From: Melolontha melolontha
Lineage: Eukaryota; Arthropoda; Insecta; Coleoptera; Scarabaeidae
DNA: 64,000 nt
Direction: 5' to 3'
NCBI GenBank assembly: GCA_935421215.2
Contig: OW285235.1
Location: 33,038,857-33,102,856 of the forward strand
This document shows, piece by piece, positions 43,997 through 54,023 of the stretch. The notes below the pieces were generated by a model. That model did no database searches. It saw only the letters and a program-made list of their open reading frames with translations, and had not been told where the DNA came from. The stretch's first letter is position 1; every line of letters begins with the position of its first letter. A program made the translations under genes and the position numbers.

Positions 43997-45703
43997 CAAG
44001 TGTCCCATATCGTTATGTTCAAATTTTAGGAGTGTAAGGTAGACTTCACTTCAAGTAACAAAAACGCAAAACTTGTAAATCCATTTTTATTTGTTTCCAA
44101 ATTACAGATCTATGAATATGATTGTCAGATCATGGAAAAAAATGTAATCCTAAAGTCAATAAAAACTGATTTTATTTAAAAAAAGTTATACGATTCAATA
44201 ACAGGTCTGTGATTGTTAACGTCGCATAATAAAATGTTATCCTAAAATAAATAAACATGTGTCGTAGTGCATACAGTAATTTCTTGGAGTTCTACAAAAA
44301 AAAAGAGTACTGGAAATTGATTTATGATAAAGAAGGTTCTTACTTATTTCGTAAGTGCTGAACCATGAATATCATACAATATACAAAGGTTCAGTTAACG
44401 TTGCATTTTTTAATAAAGGATTACATTACGTTTCAGTTCACATAACAGCTTATTAGTGAGTGGACACGTTTTCTTTATTCAAAATTCCTTACCGATTTTC
44501 TTCTCAAGAGTATGCGGACATGCATTTTGTGTATGTCTAGTGTAACGGCAGTGCACGTCAAGCAGTTATTGAATACCGACATCGGTTTCCCGATAGGCGC
44601 ATTCCTCATTACAGAACGTTTCTGGAAGTACACAGACAATTTCGGGGATGCGCACTGCGTGATTATTTTTTCGACCGAGAAGTAAATTTGCCAGCAAATT
44701 TAGAGGAAGAAGCAGTAGCTATTGTTACAATGGATCCAACTCTCAATGTACGTCGAATCACTAGACAACTAGGAGTGCCACGAACGACAGTTTGGCGTGC
44801 CGGCTTATATCCATATCACTATCGCAGGGGACGCGGTTTGGTTGAGGCAGACCACTATGCTCGTCTAGTTTATTCTACCTGGATATTAAGACAGTCACGG
44901 CTTCATTTTAATTTCTGCAGAACAGTCCTCTGGACAGATGAATCTACGTTCACGAGAAGTGGTGTTCAGAAAATCCCAAAGCTATACATACGCCCATCTA
45001 AATTTCAACATGAATTTTCTATTAATGTTTGGGTGGCCCTAATCGATGACCTGTTGATTGGTCCTGTGGTTCTTCCTGGGAGGTTAAATGCGGACAATTA
45101 CCTTCAATTTCTTATTGACGAACTGCCAGGTCTTTTAGAGGATGTCCCACTGAATATTCGACGAGAGATGTGGTTTCACATGGATTGGGCATCACCACAT
45201 TTCGGAATTGCTGTCTGAAATTGAGTTAACGTCAATTATCCAAGATGGATTGGTCGAGGTGGCCCTGTTACATGGCTACCCAGGTCACCCGATCTTAATC
45301 CGCTTGACTTTTATTTATGGGGGTACATGAAAAATTTAGTCTACGCGCAAGTTTCGAACACAAGGGAAGAGTCGTTGGATGGTATTCACCTGGCTGCCGA
45401 GCAAATCCGACAAAACAAGTATGAAATTCGGATAAGTACTTCTTCTGTTGGCTTACGGGCACAAGCCTGCATTCAACAAGGAGGTGGACATTTCGAAAAT
45501 ATTATTAATTGAACTTTTTAAAATATGTAAAATCAGTTTTTATTAATTTTAGGATTACATTTTTTTCATGATCTGACAATCACATTCATAGATCTGGAAC
45601 TTTGAAACAAGTAAAAGTGGATATACAAGTTTTGCGTTTTTTTACTTGAAATGAAGTCTACTTTACACTCCTAAAATTTGAACATAGCGATACGGGACAC
45701 TTG
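43997..45703. mobile_element. DUF4817-type transposon, CAAGTGTCCCG family, copy 2 (1707 bp)
   Basis: Ends CAAGTGTCCCATATCGTTAT (43997) and, in reverse from 45703, CAAGTGTCCCGTATCGCTAT, with TA on both sides (43995-43996, 45704-45705). Same family as 36915-38661, in reverse orientation and more diverged. Confidence 0.9.
44470..45512 (+). pseudogene. DUF4817-type DDE transposase, second copy, several breaks
   Basis: The start Met (MPYRF in copy 1) has become ATT, and frameshifts mar the first 70 codons. From 44688 the frame is open to 45218: HTH, WTDESTF (D1), then a deletion of several codons (SGVQKIPKLYIRPSKF) and MWFHMDWASPHFG, where the Gly after the second D is Trp. Two TGA codons (45216-45218 and 45222-45224; the second replaces Trp of copy 1) precede WLPRSPDLNPLDFYLWGYMK and the tail IQQGGGHFENIIN. 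Four codons are also lost in the HTH linker (TVWRAGLYP). Confidence 0.88.
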
Positions 45704-45705
45704 TA

Positions 45706-46583
45706 TAGTATTAATGTCACATAAAAGATAACGCTACATTACTTTAATAGTGTCTTAGGTAGATACAGCTTTAATACGTCCGTGTACATTCTATTCTTTA
45801 TATAGGAGAAAGAAATAAATTGCTGTTAGTAAAGGGGTTCCATTCCTTACAATTCTATTTCTATAGGCAACGTAATGTAGATAACTGTGACGTAAATCGC
45901 ACATTAAAAATTACGTTGCTATGAGTATAAAAACGGAAATACCGAGACTATATAGTCTCTTTTTACAATCCGATTCGTGATAGCCCCATGTTGAATATCG
46001 AGATTTATTATCTGTTTCAGAACAACGCATTTTGATCACAAATTATTCACACCGATGGTAACACTTATGTATATTTGCCTTACACGAACGTTCGTTAAAA
46101 AAATAGCGTTGGTTTTTTTTTATAGTAGAAACAAAGGTTTATATTAACCACAAACTATGGAGGCATGCGTGATACAAATTATGGAAATCACTTTTTAAAA
46201 AACGCAAGCGTGGTATTAGAGATTAATATAAGGAGACTAGCTGGCCCGGCAAACATTCTGTGCAAAATAATTTGTTTAAAGTGGAGTTTTTTTCTTCAAT
46301 CGTATTGTAATGAACGCTTTACTTAAATAATTTTCAACCTAGAAAGTATCATTTTATCGGACTAGTCCGCTGAATGTTTCTTTACCGGACTAGCCCTGTA
46401 AAAACAAGAAATTAAATTTGGACTTTTAGATTTATTTATAACCAGCTGACCCGGCGAACTTCGTACCTCCTAACAGTCAATAAAAGTCGTGTTAACTTTT
46501 AGCTAAACTTAATTTAGGATTTTATTAACGTAATAAAATGAATACAAAAAATTTATTAATTTCAATAGTTTATTAGGATAATA
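45706..46583. other. No gene; twin AGCTG-CCCGGC motif
   Basis: CTAGCTGGCCCGGCAAAC (about 46237) and CCAGCTGACCCGGCGAAC (about 46442) are related words about 200 bp apart in the same orientation, likely ends of two copies of one interspersed repeat whose type I cannot name. Nothing else identified. Confidence 0.4.
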
Positions 46584-46585
46584 TA

Positions 46586-49012
46586 CAGTGTGGTCATAAA
46601 GTTTGGAACCAAGCTTATAACCGCATTATTTTACATTTTTAGGAAAAACGCTCGGACAGGTAAATTTTCTTTTTTAAAATGCCATCTTTTGACATACAAT
46701 TTTTTTTCTATCACGTCATTGGTTTTCGAGTGATGACGTTATCAACACTTTCTTTAAATGGCAACCATATTATTTTTTATCGTTTTTGGTAGATCTTTAT
46801 AACCACCAAATAGTGATATAAAACAATTGGTATGTTGCATCACAATTTTTTTGAGAAAATGATAAATTTAGAAAAAAATACGAAAATTTTATTTTTGTAC
46901 AAAATTAAAATTAAATTAAAAAAAATACATCTGAACTTAAATTTATTGTAACAGTTAACGTAAATTTTCAAAATGGACCCCACCAACCAACTGACACTGC
47001 CGAGTGTAAACATTTCGTATACTCGCCTCAATTATGTCTAGGGATATTTGTGTAAGTTCTAGGCGAATTCGTTCTTTTAAATCTTCTAAATTGTTCGGTT
47101 TGTTAAAATACACTTTCGATTTCAAATAACCCCACAAAAAAAAAGTCTAACGGAGTCAGGTCAGGAGAACGAGGTGGCCATTCTATGGCGCCTCTCCGTC
47201 CAATCCATTTATTGGGAAATATTTCGTCAAGATAGTGGCGAACCTCTACACCATAATGGGGAGGCGCCCCATCTTGTTGAAACCAAATATTTGGATGGGG
47301 TACATCACCATCCTCGTGATTTGGGAAAATAACAGCGAGCGCTGGAACCAGTTCAAATTTTAAAAATTCTAAATATTGCACAGCAGTCAAATTTCCTTAA
47401 AAAAAATATGGTCCTAAAATGCGTCGGCCAATCATTCCAACCCATACGTTAACTTTTCCTCTGCGCTGAGTATGACACGCTTGAGTCCAATGCGGATTGT
47501 TTTGCGACCAATATCTGCAATTATGGCGGTGAACAGATCCATTTAGGCAGAACGTAGCTTCATCTGAGAAGACGATGTTTTCCAAGAAATTTGGACTTTG
47601 GTCACAACGTAACATCTTCACAGAACTGCAGTCGACGATCTTCGTCATCCTCATGTAATTCCTGTACAAGTTGAACTTTGTAAGGACGATAGTGTTCTTT
47701 TTTAAATAAGTTGACGACAAATGATTGAGCCACCTGATTGGCTAACGCAAGTTGTCTGGTGGAAACATGATGTCTTTCTTCTGCTTCTAGAAGCACATTT
47801 AATTTCACATCTTCTCCTACTTGAGGTCTACCTTGCCGTGGTCGATCTTTTACGGATCCAGTTTCGGTAAACTTTCCAACTAGTTTTGTCACCGTAGACC
47901 TGGTATTTGGAGGTCTATCAGGGTGTTCATGGTTAAACAAATCGCATGCTTCTGCATGCGTTCTTTGTCTGTCCCCATACCCAACCATAATTAAAATTTC
48001 GATTCTTTCTCTCTCAGATAAATGTACCATTTTTTATATTAGCGAAAATGAACAATTTTTACGCAATATCTCAAAAATTTAACGTCAAAAATAGAAGTAA
48101 ATAATTCAACAATGTTGTCGCCATAGAAACAATTTCAAACTAAAATTTTTGTACATAAATTGTATAAAAAGAAGCAAGAATGTCATAAAGAAATATCTTG
48201 CCAAAAAGTGCGTGTTTTTGTTTTTGTAAATTTTTTGCATAGTAACATGAGTACATGCGGTTTTGACGATCCGGTTTGTTCAAGAAGAATATTTAAGTCC
48301 TCACACAAGACAGAAGTGTGAAAAAACTTACTTACATATTTCAGTAAATTTTGTAAGCTTAATTAGTTTTTGAAATCTTTAATTTTTGGGCGATAATTTT
48401 AATTAAGAAATGGTCTGTCACATCATGTCAATTTTTTAAATAAATTACACTTTTTTGGCCCTTTTTTGTGAAACTATTTAATGTTAAATAAGATTTTTTA
48501 ATAAGTAATTGGCCGATTGGGAAGACGAATTTCTTTTGACCTGGAGCGAATAACGCAGATTACTATTGATCGCAAAGCATTTACACTCGGCTGGGACAGT
48601 GTCAGTTGATTGGTGGGGTCCATTTTGAAAATTTACGTTAACTGTTACAATAAATTTAAGTTCAGATGTATTTTTTTTAATTTGATTTTAATTTTGTACA
48701 AAAATAAAATTTTCGTATTTTTTTCTAAATTTATATCATTTTTTCAAAAAAATTGTGATGCAATATACCAATTGTTTTATATCACTATTTGGTGGATATA
48801 AAGATCTACCAAAAACGAGAAAAAAATAATATGGTTGCCATTTAAAGAAAGTGTTGATAACGTCATCATTCGAAAACCAATGACGTCATAGAAAAAAATT
48901 GTATGTCTAAAGATGGCGTTTTAAAAAAGAAAATTTACCTGACCGAGCGTTTTTCCTAAAAATGTAAAATAATGCGGTTATAAGCTTGTTTCCAAACTTT
49001 ATGACCACACTG
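46586..49012. mobile_element. DUF4817-type transposon with ~430-bp inverted repeats (2427 bp)
   Basis: Ends CAGTGTGGTCATAAAGTTTG (46586) and, in reverse from 49012, the same start, with TA on both sides (46584-46585, 49013-49014). Arms 46586-47010 and 48583-49012 are close reverse complements, and include the last codons of the transposase (RQCQLVGGVHFENLR). The right arm is thus a copy of the left that reaches into the coding end. Confidence 0.92.
46955..48030 (-). pseudogene. DUF4817-type DDE transposase, two frameshifts and one stop
   Basis: Minus strand from ATG 48030: MVHLSERERIEILIMVGYGD (DUF4817-like), HPDRPPNTRSTVTKLVGKF, an HTH, and RRLQFCED; a one-base shift near 47630; then VFSDEATFCLNGSV (D1) to GPYFF, a TAA (47397-47399) where relatives have an acidic codon; in the same frame IWFQQDGAPPHYG (D2) and WPPRSPDLTPLDFF (third acid). 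A shift within a T-run near 47120 precedes LWGYLKSKVYF and the end VGGVHFENLR. All three catalytic acids survive. Confidence 0.88.
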
Positions 49013-49041
49013 TATATAAAGAAAATGAAAATTCACGAAAA

Positions 49042-49230
49042 AACAGTGTAACACTTGAACGCACAAAAACACTCACAGAATGTGTTCTGAAAACTAGAAG
49101 ACGTTCAGAACAATCCTTCTGTGAGTGTTTTTGTGTGTTACACTGTTTTTTCTACTGAAGATGACAACGTGGTTGTAGAAATACGTATTTAGAATCATTA
49201 AATTCTATTGTGGTAAGGGTTTTTTAATTT
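49042..49230 (+). repeat. Solo Penelope-type terminal segment
   Basis: Nearly identical (reverse orientation) to 62170-62290 next to the Penelope-like fragment at 62645-63530. It begins with a stem-loop (AACAGTGTAACACTTGAACG mirrored by CACTCACAGAAGGA... in reverse) and contains the hammerhead at 49150-49194. No coding sequence accompanies it. Confidence 0.7.
49150..49194 (+). ncRNA. Hammerhead ribozyme-like motif (45 nt)
   Basis: Stem I TTCTA (49150-49154) with TAGAA (49190-49194); core CTGAAGA (49155-49161; the consensus is CUGANGA, so A at the N is allowed); stem II ACAAC/GTTGT (49164-49168, 49172-49176) with loop GTG and a T-A pair plus bulged G at its base; GAAA (49178-49181); stem III AT...AT with loop ACGT (49181-49188); predicted cleavage after T 49189. 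All conserved positions of a type I hammerhead are present. Confidence 0.65.
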
Positions 49231-49639
49231 TATTATTCACGACATTTTTTGTTTTGTTATCAGGCAGATTACAATTCAAATAATATAACGTTCGCTTGTC
49301 CGTAGTTAAAACTTAACTGCCCCGATAGCGGGCGATGCGTTGTATTTATACGAGTTACCTAACATCGAGTACCTACCACATTGTTCGAGGATAATACCGA
49401 CATGTTTCGCGAATCTTCGAGTAATCTAGTTGGTTCGACAGATTTATAGTCTCGTAACAATATGCTTGGAACGACGAGGAGCATATCTGTCCTACGTAGT
49501 AAACCTGAACAAGAAAGTAGTAGGTACTTAAAGATACATATCTTACTAACAATTACAAAAGTTAGAATAAAATTAAAAGTTAAGAAATATTGATTTGAAT
49601 GGATTTTTACCTACTTTTGTAGTTTTTCGAACAATTTTT
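49231..49639. other. No gene recognised
   Basis: Includes a less AT-rich patch near 49310-49420; nothing identified. Confidence 0.4.
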
Positions 49640-49722
49640 AAAATTCGTTGGCGGGCCGCATAAATATCGACAGTCGGCCGCATGCGGCTCGCGGGCCGCT
49701 GTATGTGCATCGCTGCTCTAGA
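49640..49722 (-). repeat. hAT-type terminal segment (GC-rich)
   Basis: On the minus strand: AGAGCAGCGATGCACATACA, then GCGGCCCGCGAGCCGCATG, the GC-rich word characteristic of the ends of Charlie-like hAT elements in many animals. The opposite end and the target duplication were not found. Confidence 0.45.
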
Positions 49723-49744
49723 TGAACGAGTTTACTTTATTATA

Positions 49745-50038
49745 TTAGAAAATATCTATATCTCTTTTCAATTTAAGTGTGGCTTTCAGCATTGAATGGT
49801 AGCTCCACAAGGTTGATGGTTTACATATTTTACTTTTTTCTCCGATGTACACTAGCACTACTTCTTCAGTTATTTCTCTGATTTTTTTCCTGTTAAGCGA
49901 TACTTCAAATTCGCAGAAAACTTTTTCATATCTTTTCTGCGATACAGTAGGTAGGAAATTGTCACAATATGCTTTAGCCGCCTCGCTAATGTTATGTTCA
50001 CAGTCTAAATCACTTTCATCCCTCATTTTTCGATACAA
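49745..50038 (-). pseudogene. Tyrosine recombinase N-terminal domain fragment (Crypton-like?)
   Basis: The 97-aa frame reads ISEAAKAYCDNFLPTVSQKR, YEKVFCEFEVSL, ITEEVVLVYIGEKSKICKPS, TLWSYHSMLKATLKLKRDID. The pattern of a helical core-binding (SAM-like) domain with LxxYIxExS...PSTLWSYxSML is what I remember from insect Crypton-type tyrosine recombinase elements. The catalytic domain with the R-H-R-Y residues is absent; the frame stops at 49745, near the hAT-like end. Identification is by motif memory only. Confidence 0.45.
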
Positions 50039-50116
50039 AATTTACGAAAAATTGTAAACACGAACGTTATTTTTACAAATTGACTGCTGTTTGTTGACTG
50101 GTTACTAAGGTAATAT

Positions 50117-50460
50117 GTAGGGCTGGGCGATACCGACGTTTTCGGTATCGGGTAGCGATACCAATCGAGGTATCCATACTTAGCAATATATCGGGTCTGT
50201 GCACGGTATTGATTCTTAGTACTGGAATTGGTATCGATAGGTATCAATGCTTTGGAATCGATGCTTTGGAATCGATACTTTGGAATCGATACCTTGAATC
50301 CATACTTTGGAATCGATATCTTGATTCAATACCTAGGAATCAGTATTCATAACCCGTTTTCTAGGTATCAATTGTTTGATATCGATTTCAAGAGATATAA
50401 AATTAATTTACCGCCGATTCTACCATATCTATGCTATGAAATTTGCAATATTGTGATATA
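50117..50460. repeat. Truncated ATCGATACC-type hAT shell copy
   Basis: Starts TAGGGCTGGGCGATACCGAC and follows the 36060 copy (GATATCGGGTCTGTGCACGG-like, TTGGAATCGATAC repeats, AACCCGTTTTCTAGGTATC, AAGAGATATAAAATTAATTT) for about 340 bp, then breaks off. Confidence 0.8.
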
Positions 50461-50607
50461 TTTTTTTGTAAAATTGACGGGTACAGGGGAAGAAAGATGA
50501 ATATCACAAAATTTAACTTTCGAGAAGAACGACTTTAGAGATTTGAAGACTCCACACATGTATTGAATTACATTATTTTTGCTTCATATTTTTTAGTAAT
50601 ACGTATA

Positions 50608-50990
50608 TATAACGAGCCATCGAAAAAATTCATAATTGGAGTAGACTGTGAAATTGGGTTGGTACTTTAGCCACTTTCAGCCAGTTTCATTTGGTTTCAT
50701 TGTAAAAAAAGGTTATGGCATTGAAATGATACTACAACAAAAAAGAAAACAAATAATTTATTTAATATCGAAATCATAATCAAAATTTACATATAGCTAC
50801 AGAAGTTGTTGAAAATGTTGTCCATTTACATCTAAACAAATTTAATTTTCTTAATAAGAGTTTTGAAAAATTTGACACAAACTTATAGTTTCAATGTCGA
50901 ATAATAAATGTCATTATGTGGAAGTGGCTAAAGTACCAACCCAATTTCACAGTCTACTCCAATTATGAATTTTTTCGATGGCTCGTTATA
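50608..50990. mobile_element. MITE with ~67-bp perfect inverted ends
   Basis: TATAACGAGCCATCGAAAAA onward (50608-50674) is the reverse complement of 50923-50990. Inside, on the minus strand at about 50805-50845, CLDVNGQHFQQLL and a stop survive: the C-terminal tail of a DUF4817-type transposase. It is therefore a deletion derivative of such a transposon. Confidence 0.85.
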
Positions 50991-50994
50991 ACGT

Positions 50995-52030
50995 GTGTTC
51001 ATTTGAAAAGTCAATCTAGGTTACTTTGAAATTTTGATAGAATAAGACGCATATACAGTACAAATCTCTTCCCTATAGTCACCTACAAACGTGTATTACG
51101 TATGTGTGCGTTCGAGAAGCGAGGAGTGGGGGCGCACATAGCATGTATGTATGTACTGTAGATCAGTTTGGATGTAAGCCGTAAGCACATACATAGTATA
51201 AACGTCGATGAATGTGGAACTACCGTTATGTAATAATAAACACAAATAAGTGTGGACTTTTTGGAAGATTTTAATATTTTTAACATTTAAAACAATGTCA
51301 GATATACCTATAACAATAACAATAAATAAAGCGGTAAATCATAATAACTTGTATATTCTATATATAATAAATAAAACTAGAATTAAAAAAATAAAAAGTA
51401 AACTATTTAATGTATTGTATGCTCAAAACGGTCTCCTAATGCAAACAAGCAATGTCCTAATAAAAGTTTCTCTGAACATTTAAAATCGTTTGCGGTTGAA
51501 TATTTAGGATAGATTCAACTATTTTCGCCCGTAATTATCGTTTCAAACGCAATGGTACGTTGAAAGTTAATTTGAAATACCCGTGCAATTTCTCTTATGC
51601 TGCGACCAAGATGATACTGTTTTACGACATATTTTTTTTTGTTCAAGGGTAAAATATCCATCGTGAATACGGACTATTCGCAAAAGTTGAGCAAACCATC
51701 CAACTTAACAAGTAAACTGTAACTAATGGCATGTATGCATCGCTTCGTGCGTCCCCACTCCTCGCTTCTTGAACGCACACATACGTAATACACGTTTGTA
51801 GGTGACTATAGGGAAGAGATTTGTACTGTATATTAGTATGTGTTTGTTGTTCCGTAAACGTAAATCCAAATGACATTTGATAATGTCAATCACATTTGTT
51901 ATTTATTTGTATGTATGAAACTGTCAAAATATACGACTTTGTAGGTTAAGTTGTAAATTTTAATTTACGACATACTTCAAAATGTTCTCAGTAAATCACA
52001 TGCTACTAGATTGACTTTTCAAATGAACAC
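50995..52030. mobile_element. Foldback/MITE with GTGTTCATTTG ends and internal ~88-bp inverted repeat
   Basis: Ends GTGTTCATTTGAAAAGTCAA (50995) and, in reverse from 52030, the same. A second, internal inverted repeat (about 51055-51150 against 51745-51832; CTATAGTCACCTACAAACGT) lies inside. On the minus strand at 51530-51660 the sequence MDILPLNKKKYVVKQYHLGR, SIREIARVFQ is a helix-turn-helix start of a DUF4817-type transposase; the core is gone. 15645-15760 is another copy of its right end. Confidence 0.75.
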
Positions 52031-52280
52031 CCGTTATATACGCTACCTTTTGCATAAAAACTTCACTCTATCTTTCTTGTACAGGCGTAAATAAAAAATA
52101 TATAAAGGGGCAGGTACAATATGTCAGGAGAGGAGGGATGAACGTCACATGGCGTACTAACACTGGATTTGTTAAGAATAAACAAAAACTTAAAAAATGT
52201 TAATTTTTTAATTCAGTTTTAGCTGAAAACAGCTTCGCTTTCGTAATTCTAGTATACTTCATTTTTTACATATGAACAGA
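52031..52280. other. No gene recognised
   Basis: Spacer between two repeat elements. Confidence 0.4.
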
Positions 52281-52457
52281 CATGCATTACACACATCTGT
52301 AACTGTACACATGGACATACATCTCGTATTTTTCAACATTTACTTCTACCAAAGACACGTGTTTCTGTCTCAATAGACTTCGTCAGTTTGGTGAAATACA
52401 GTTTGATGAATCGCCTCATAAGTATAGCAAATTTTGTCCTATCAGGTGGCACCAGAT

Positions 52458-53884
52458 TTATTTATTTAGCGTATGGCTAACATGGATTATACATCTAAAA
52501 GTTAAATTTTAAAATCGAAGCCATTGATCCAGTCTAACGCGAAGTCAGTTGCTTCAAAGAAGTCACTCATCTCACCTCCATATGCTGTAAGGCGGCACTG
52601 TAAGCTGTAATATGGTAAATAATCTGGCGAGGTTCTCCGCATTCGCAAGTTGGTATATCAGTCAGTCCCCATTTATAGAATGAGTCACGACAAATTCCAT
52701 GGGACATTCTTATTCTATTGAGTGTCTTCCACTCATGTCGAGGCAGCTCCATTCCTGGTAAGGGTAAGACAGTATCAATGATATGGGCCGCTTGAGAGGG
52801 TTTCAACGCTGCCCAATACTCTCTCCATCTATCATATGGGTTGAAATATTCTGCTATAAGTCGTTCTGCTAGCAGTAGTTGAGGAGATCTCGACTTCAGT
52901 CTCGACAGGCCAGCATCAGGCAAATCATTGTGCGGTTTAATAGCAATCTTTCCAGAAGGTTACAACATGAGCTTAATAAAGCTATCGAACGAAAGGTTTC
53001 AGGAAGGTTCTTGGGTTTGTTCGACTTCAAGACTGCAATTATTTTGGATTTCTTGAGCTCTGTAGGGATATGTCCTGTCAATAGGATGTCTGAGTAGAAT
53101 TTACTCATCCACATCCTTGCGTGTTTCCCCCATTTCTTGAGGAATTCGGGATGGATTCCGTCAAATCCAGGTGCTTTTCCAGATTTAGTGTCATTCAGTG
53201 CTTTACCGTGAATGGCCAGGAGTATTCAGGATGGGCTGTTGTTGTTTGGCGGCGGAGAGTCAGTTGCTTTTTAATGTCTGCATTCTGTTGTCTTGTACTT
53301 GGTACCTTAGACAGTGCTACAATTCGAACAGCGATTTGATCAGCTAATACTTCCAGTGGACCACGAGTGGGTGGGTTAGAGCTGCCTAGTTTCTTCAGGA
53401 GACTCCAAGCTTTCCTACTAGATCTTTTGAAGTCCATACTACTTGTCGTTTCTTCCCATTTTTTGCGACGTTCTATGTCCAAACGATTAAGTAGTTCATC
53501 CGCTATCTCAGAGTCCCCGCTATTCTGAAATTCCTGGTAAAGCTGTTCCGTTTCATTGCTCCATCCCGGGATATATTCTCTACGGAAGCTCAGAGGTACG
53601 TACCTTTTTGCTGTTGCTAATATGGCTTTGATGAATCTATTATAATTGCTGCTTTTTGGAGAGATCCATCTGACGACTTTGACTAAGTGCGCAGCGAATT
53701 CATTCCAAAGATTCCACTTAGGCCTAAGTGTAAAGTTGATTATCGGGATATTAATTCCAATTCCGAGAACTACCGGGCGATGTTGGCTATGTGGAAAGTC
53801 GTCTGGAACTTTCCTTGAGATTGGAATTGCGAGTTTTCTGGCATTTTCCGACACGAAGCAGATGTCCGGGTTGGTTTCAGTGAT
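52458..53884 (-). mobile_element. 5'-truncated, internally deleted LINE
   Basis: Flanked by a 12-bp duplication GTGGCACCAGAT (52446-52457 and 53885-53896). The 3' end is at 52458, with a (TAAA)n-like tail on the minus strand (TTTATTTATTTA on plus). Missing the endonuclease and most of the reverse transcriptase. Confidence 0.82.
52567..53854 (-). pseudogene. Jockey-like LINE ORF2 remnant
   Basis: Minus strand: 53854-53195 is the stretch between endonuclease and RT (VPLSFRREYIPGWSNETEQL, RSSRKAWSLLKKLG). 53114-52896 is the start of RT (WMSKFYSDILLTGHIPTELK KSKIIAVLK, then SIALLSSCCNLLERLLLNR). The RT centre, including the YADD site, is deleted: the sequence jumps to RLKSRSPQLLLAERL at 52900 and the C-terminal region WKTLNRIRMSHGICRDSFYK WG with the Cys-rich CECGEPRQIIYH end (52567-52923). 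Frameshifts separate the blocks. Confidence 0.87.
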
Positions 53885-54023
53885 GTGGCACCAGATAATT
53901 TAGTGACATCTGACGGCCAAACTGACGAAGTCTATTGAGATATAAACGCATGTCTTTAGCTGAAATAAATGTTGGAAAATAAGAAGTGTACGTCTATGTG
54001 TACAGATACAGATGTGTGTGCAA

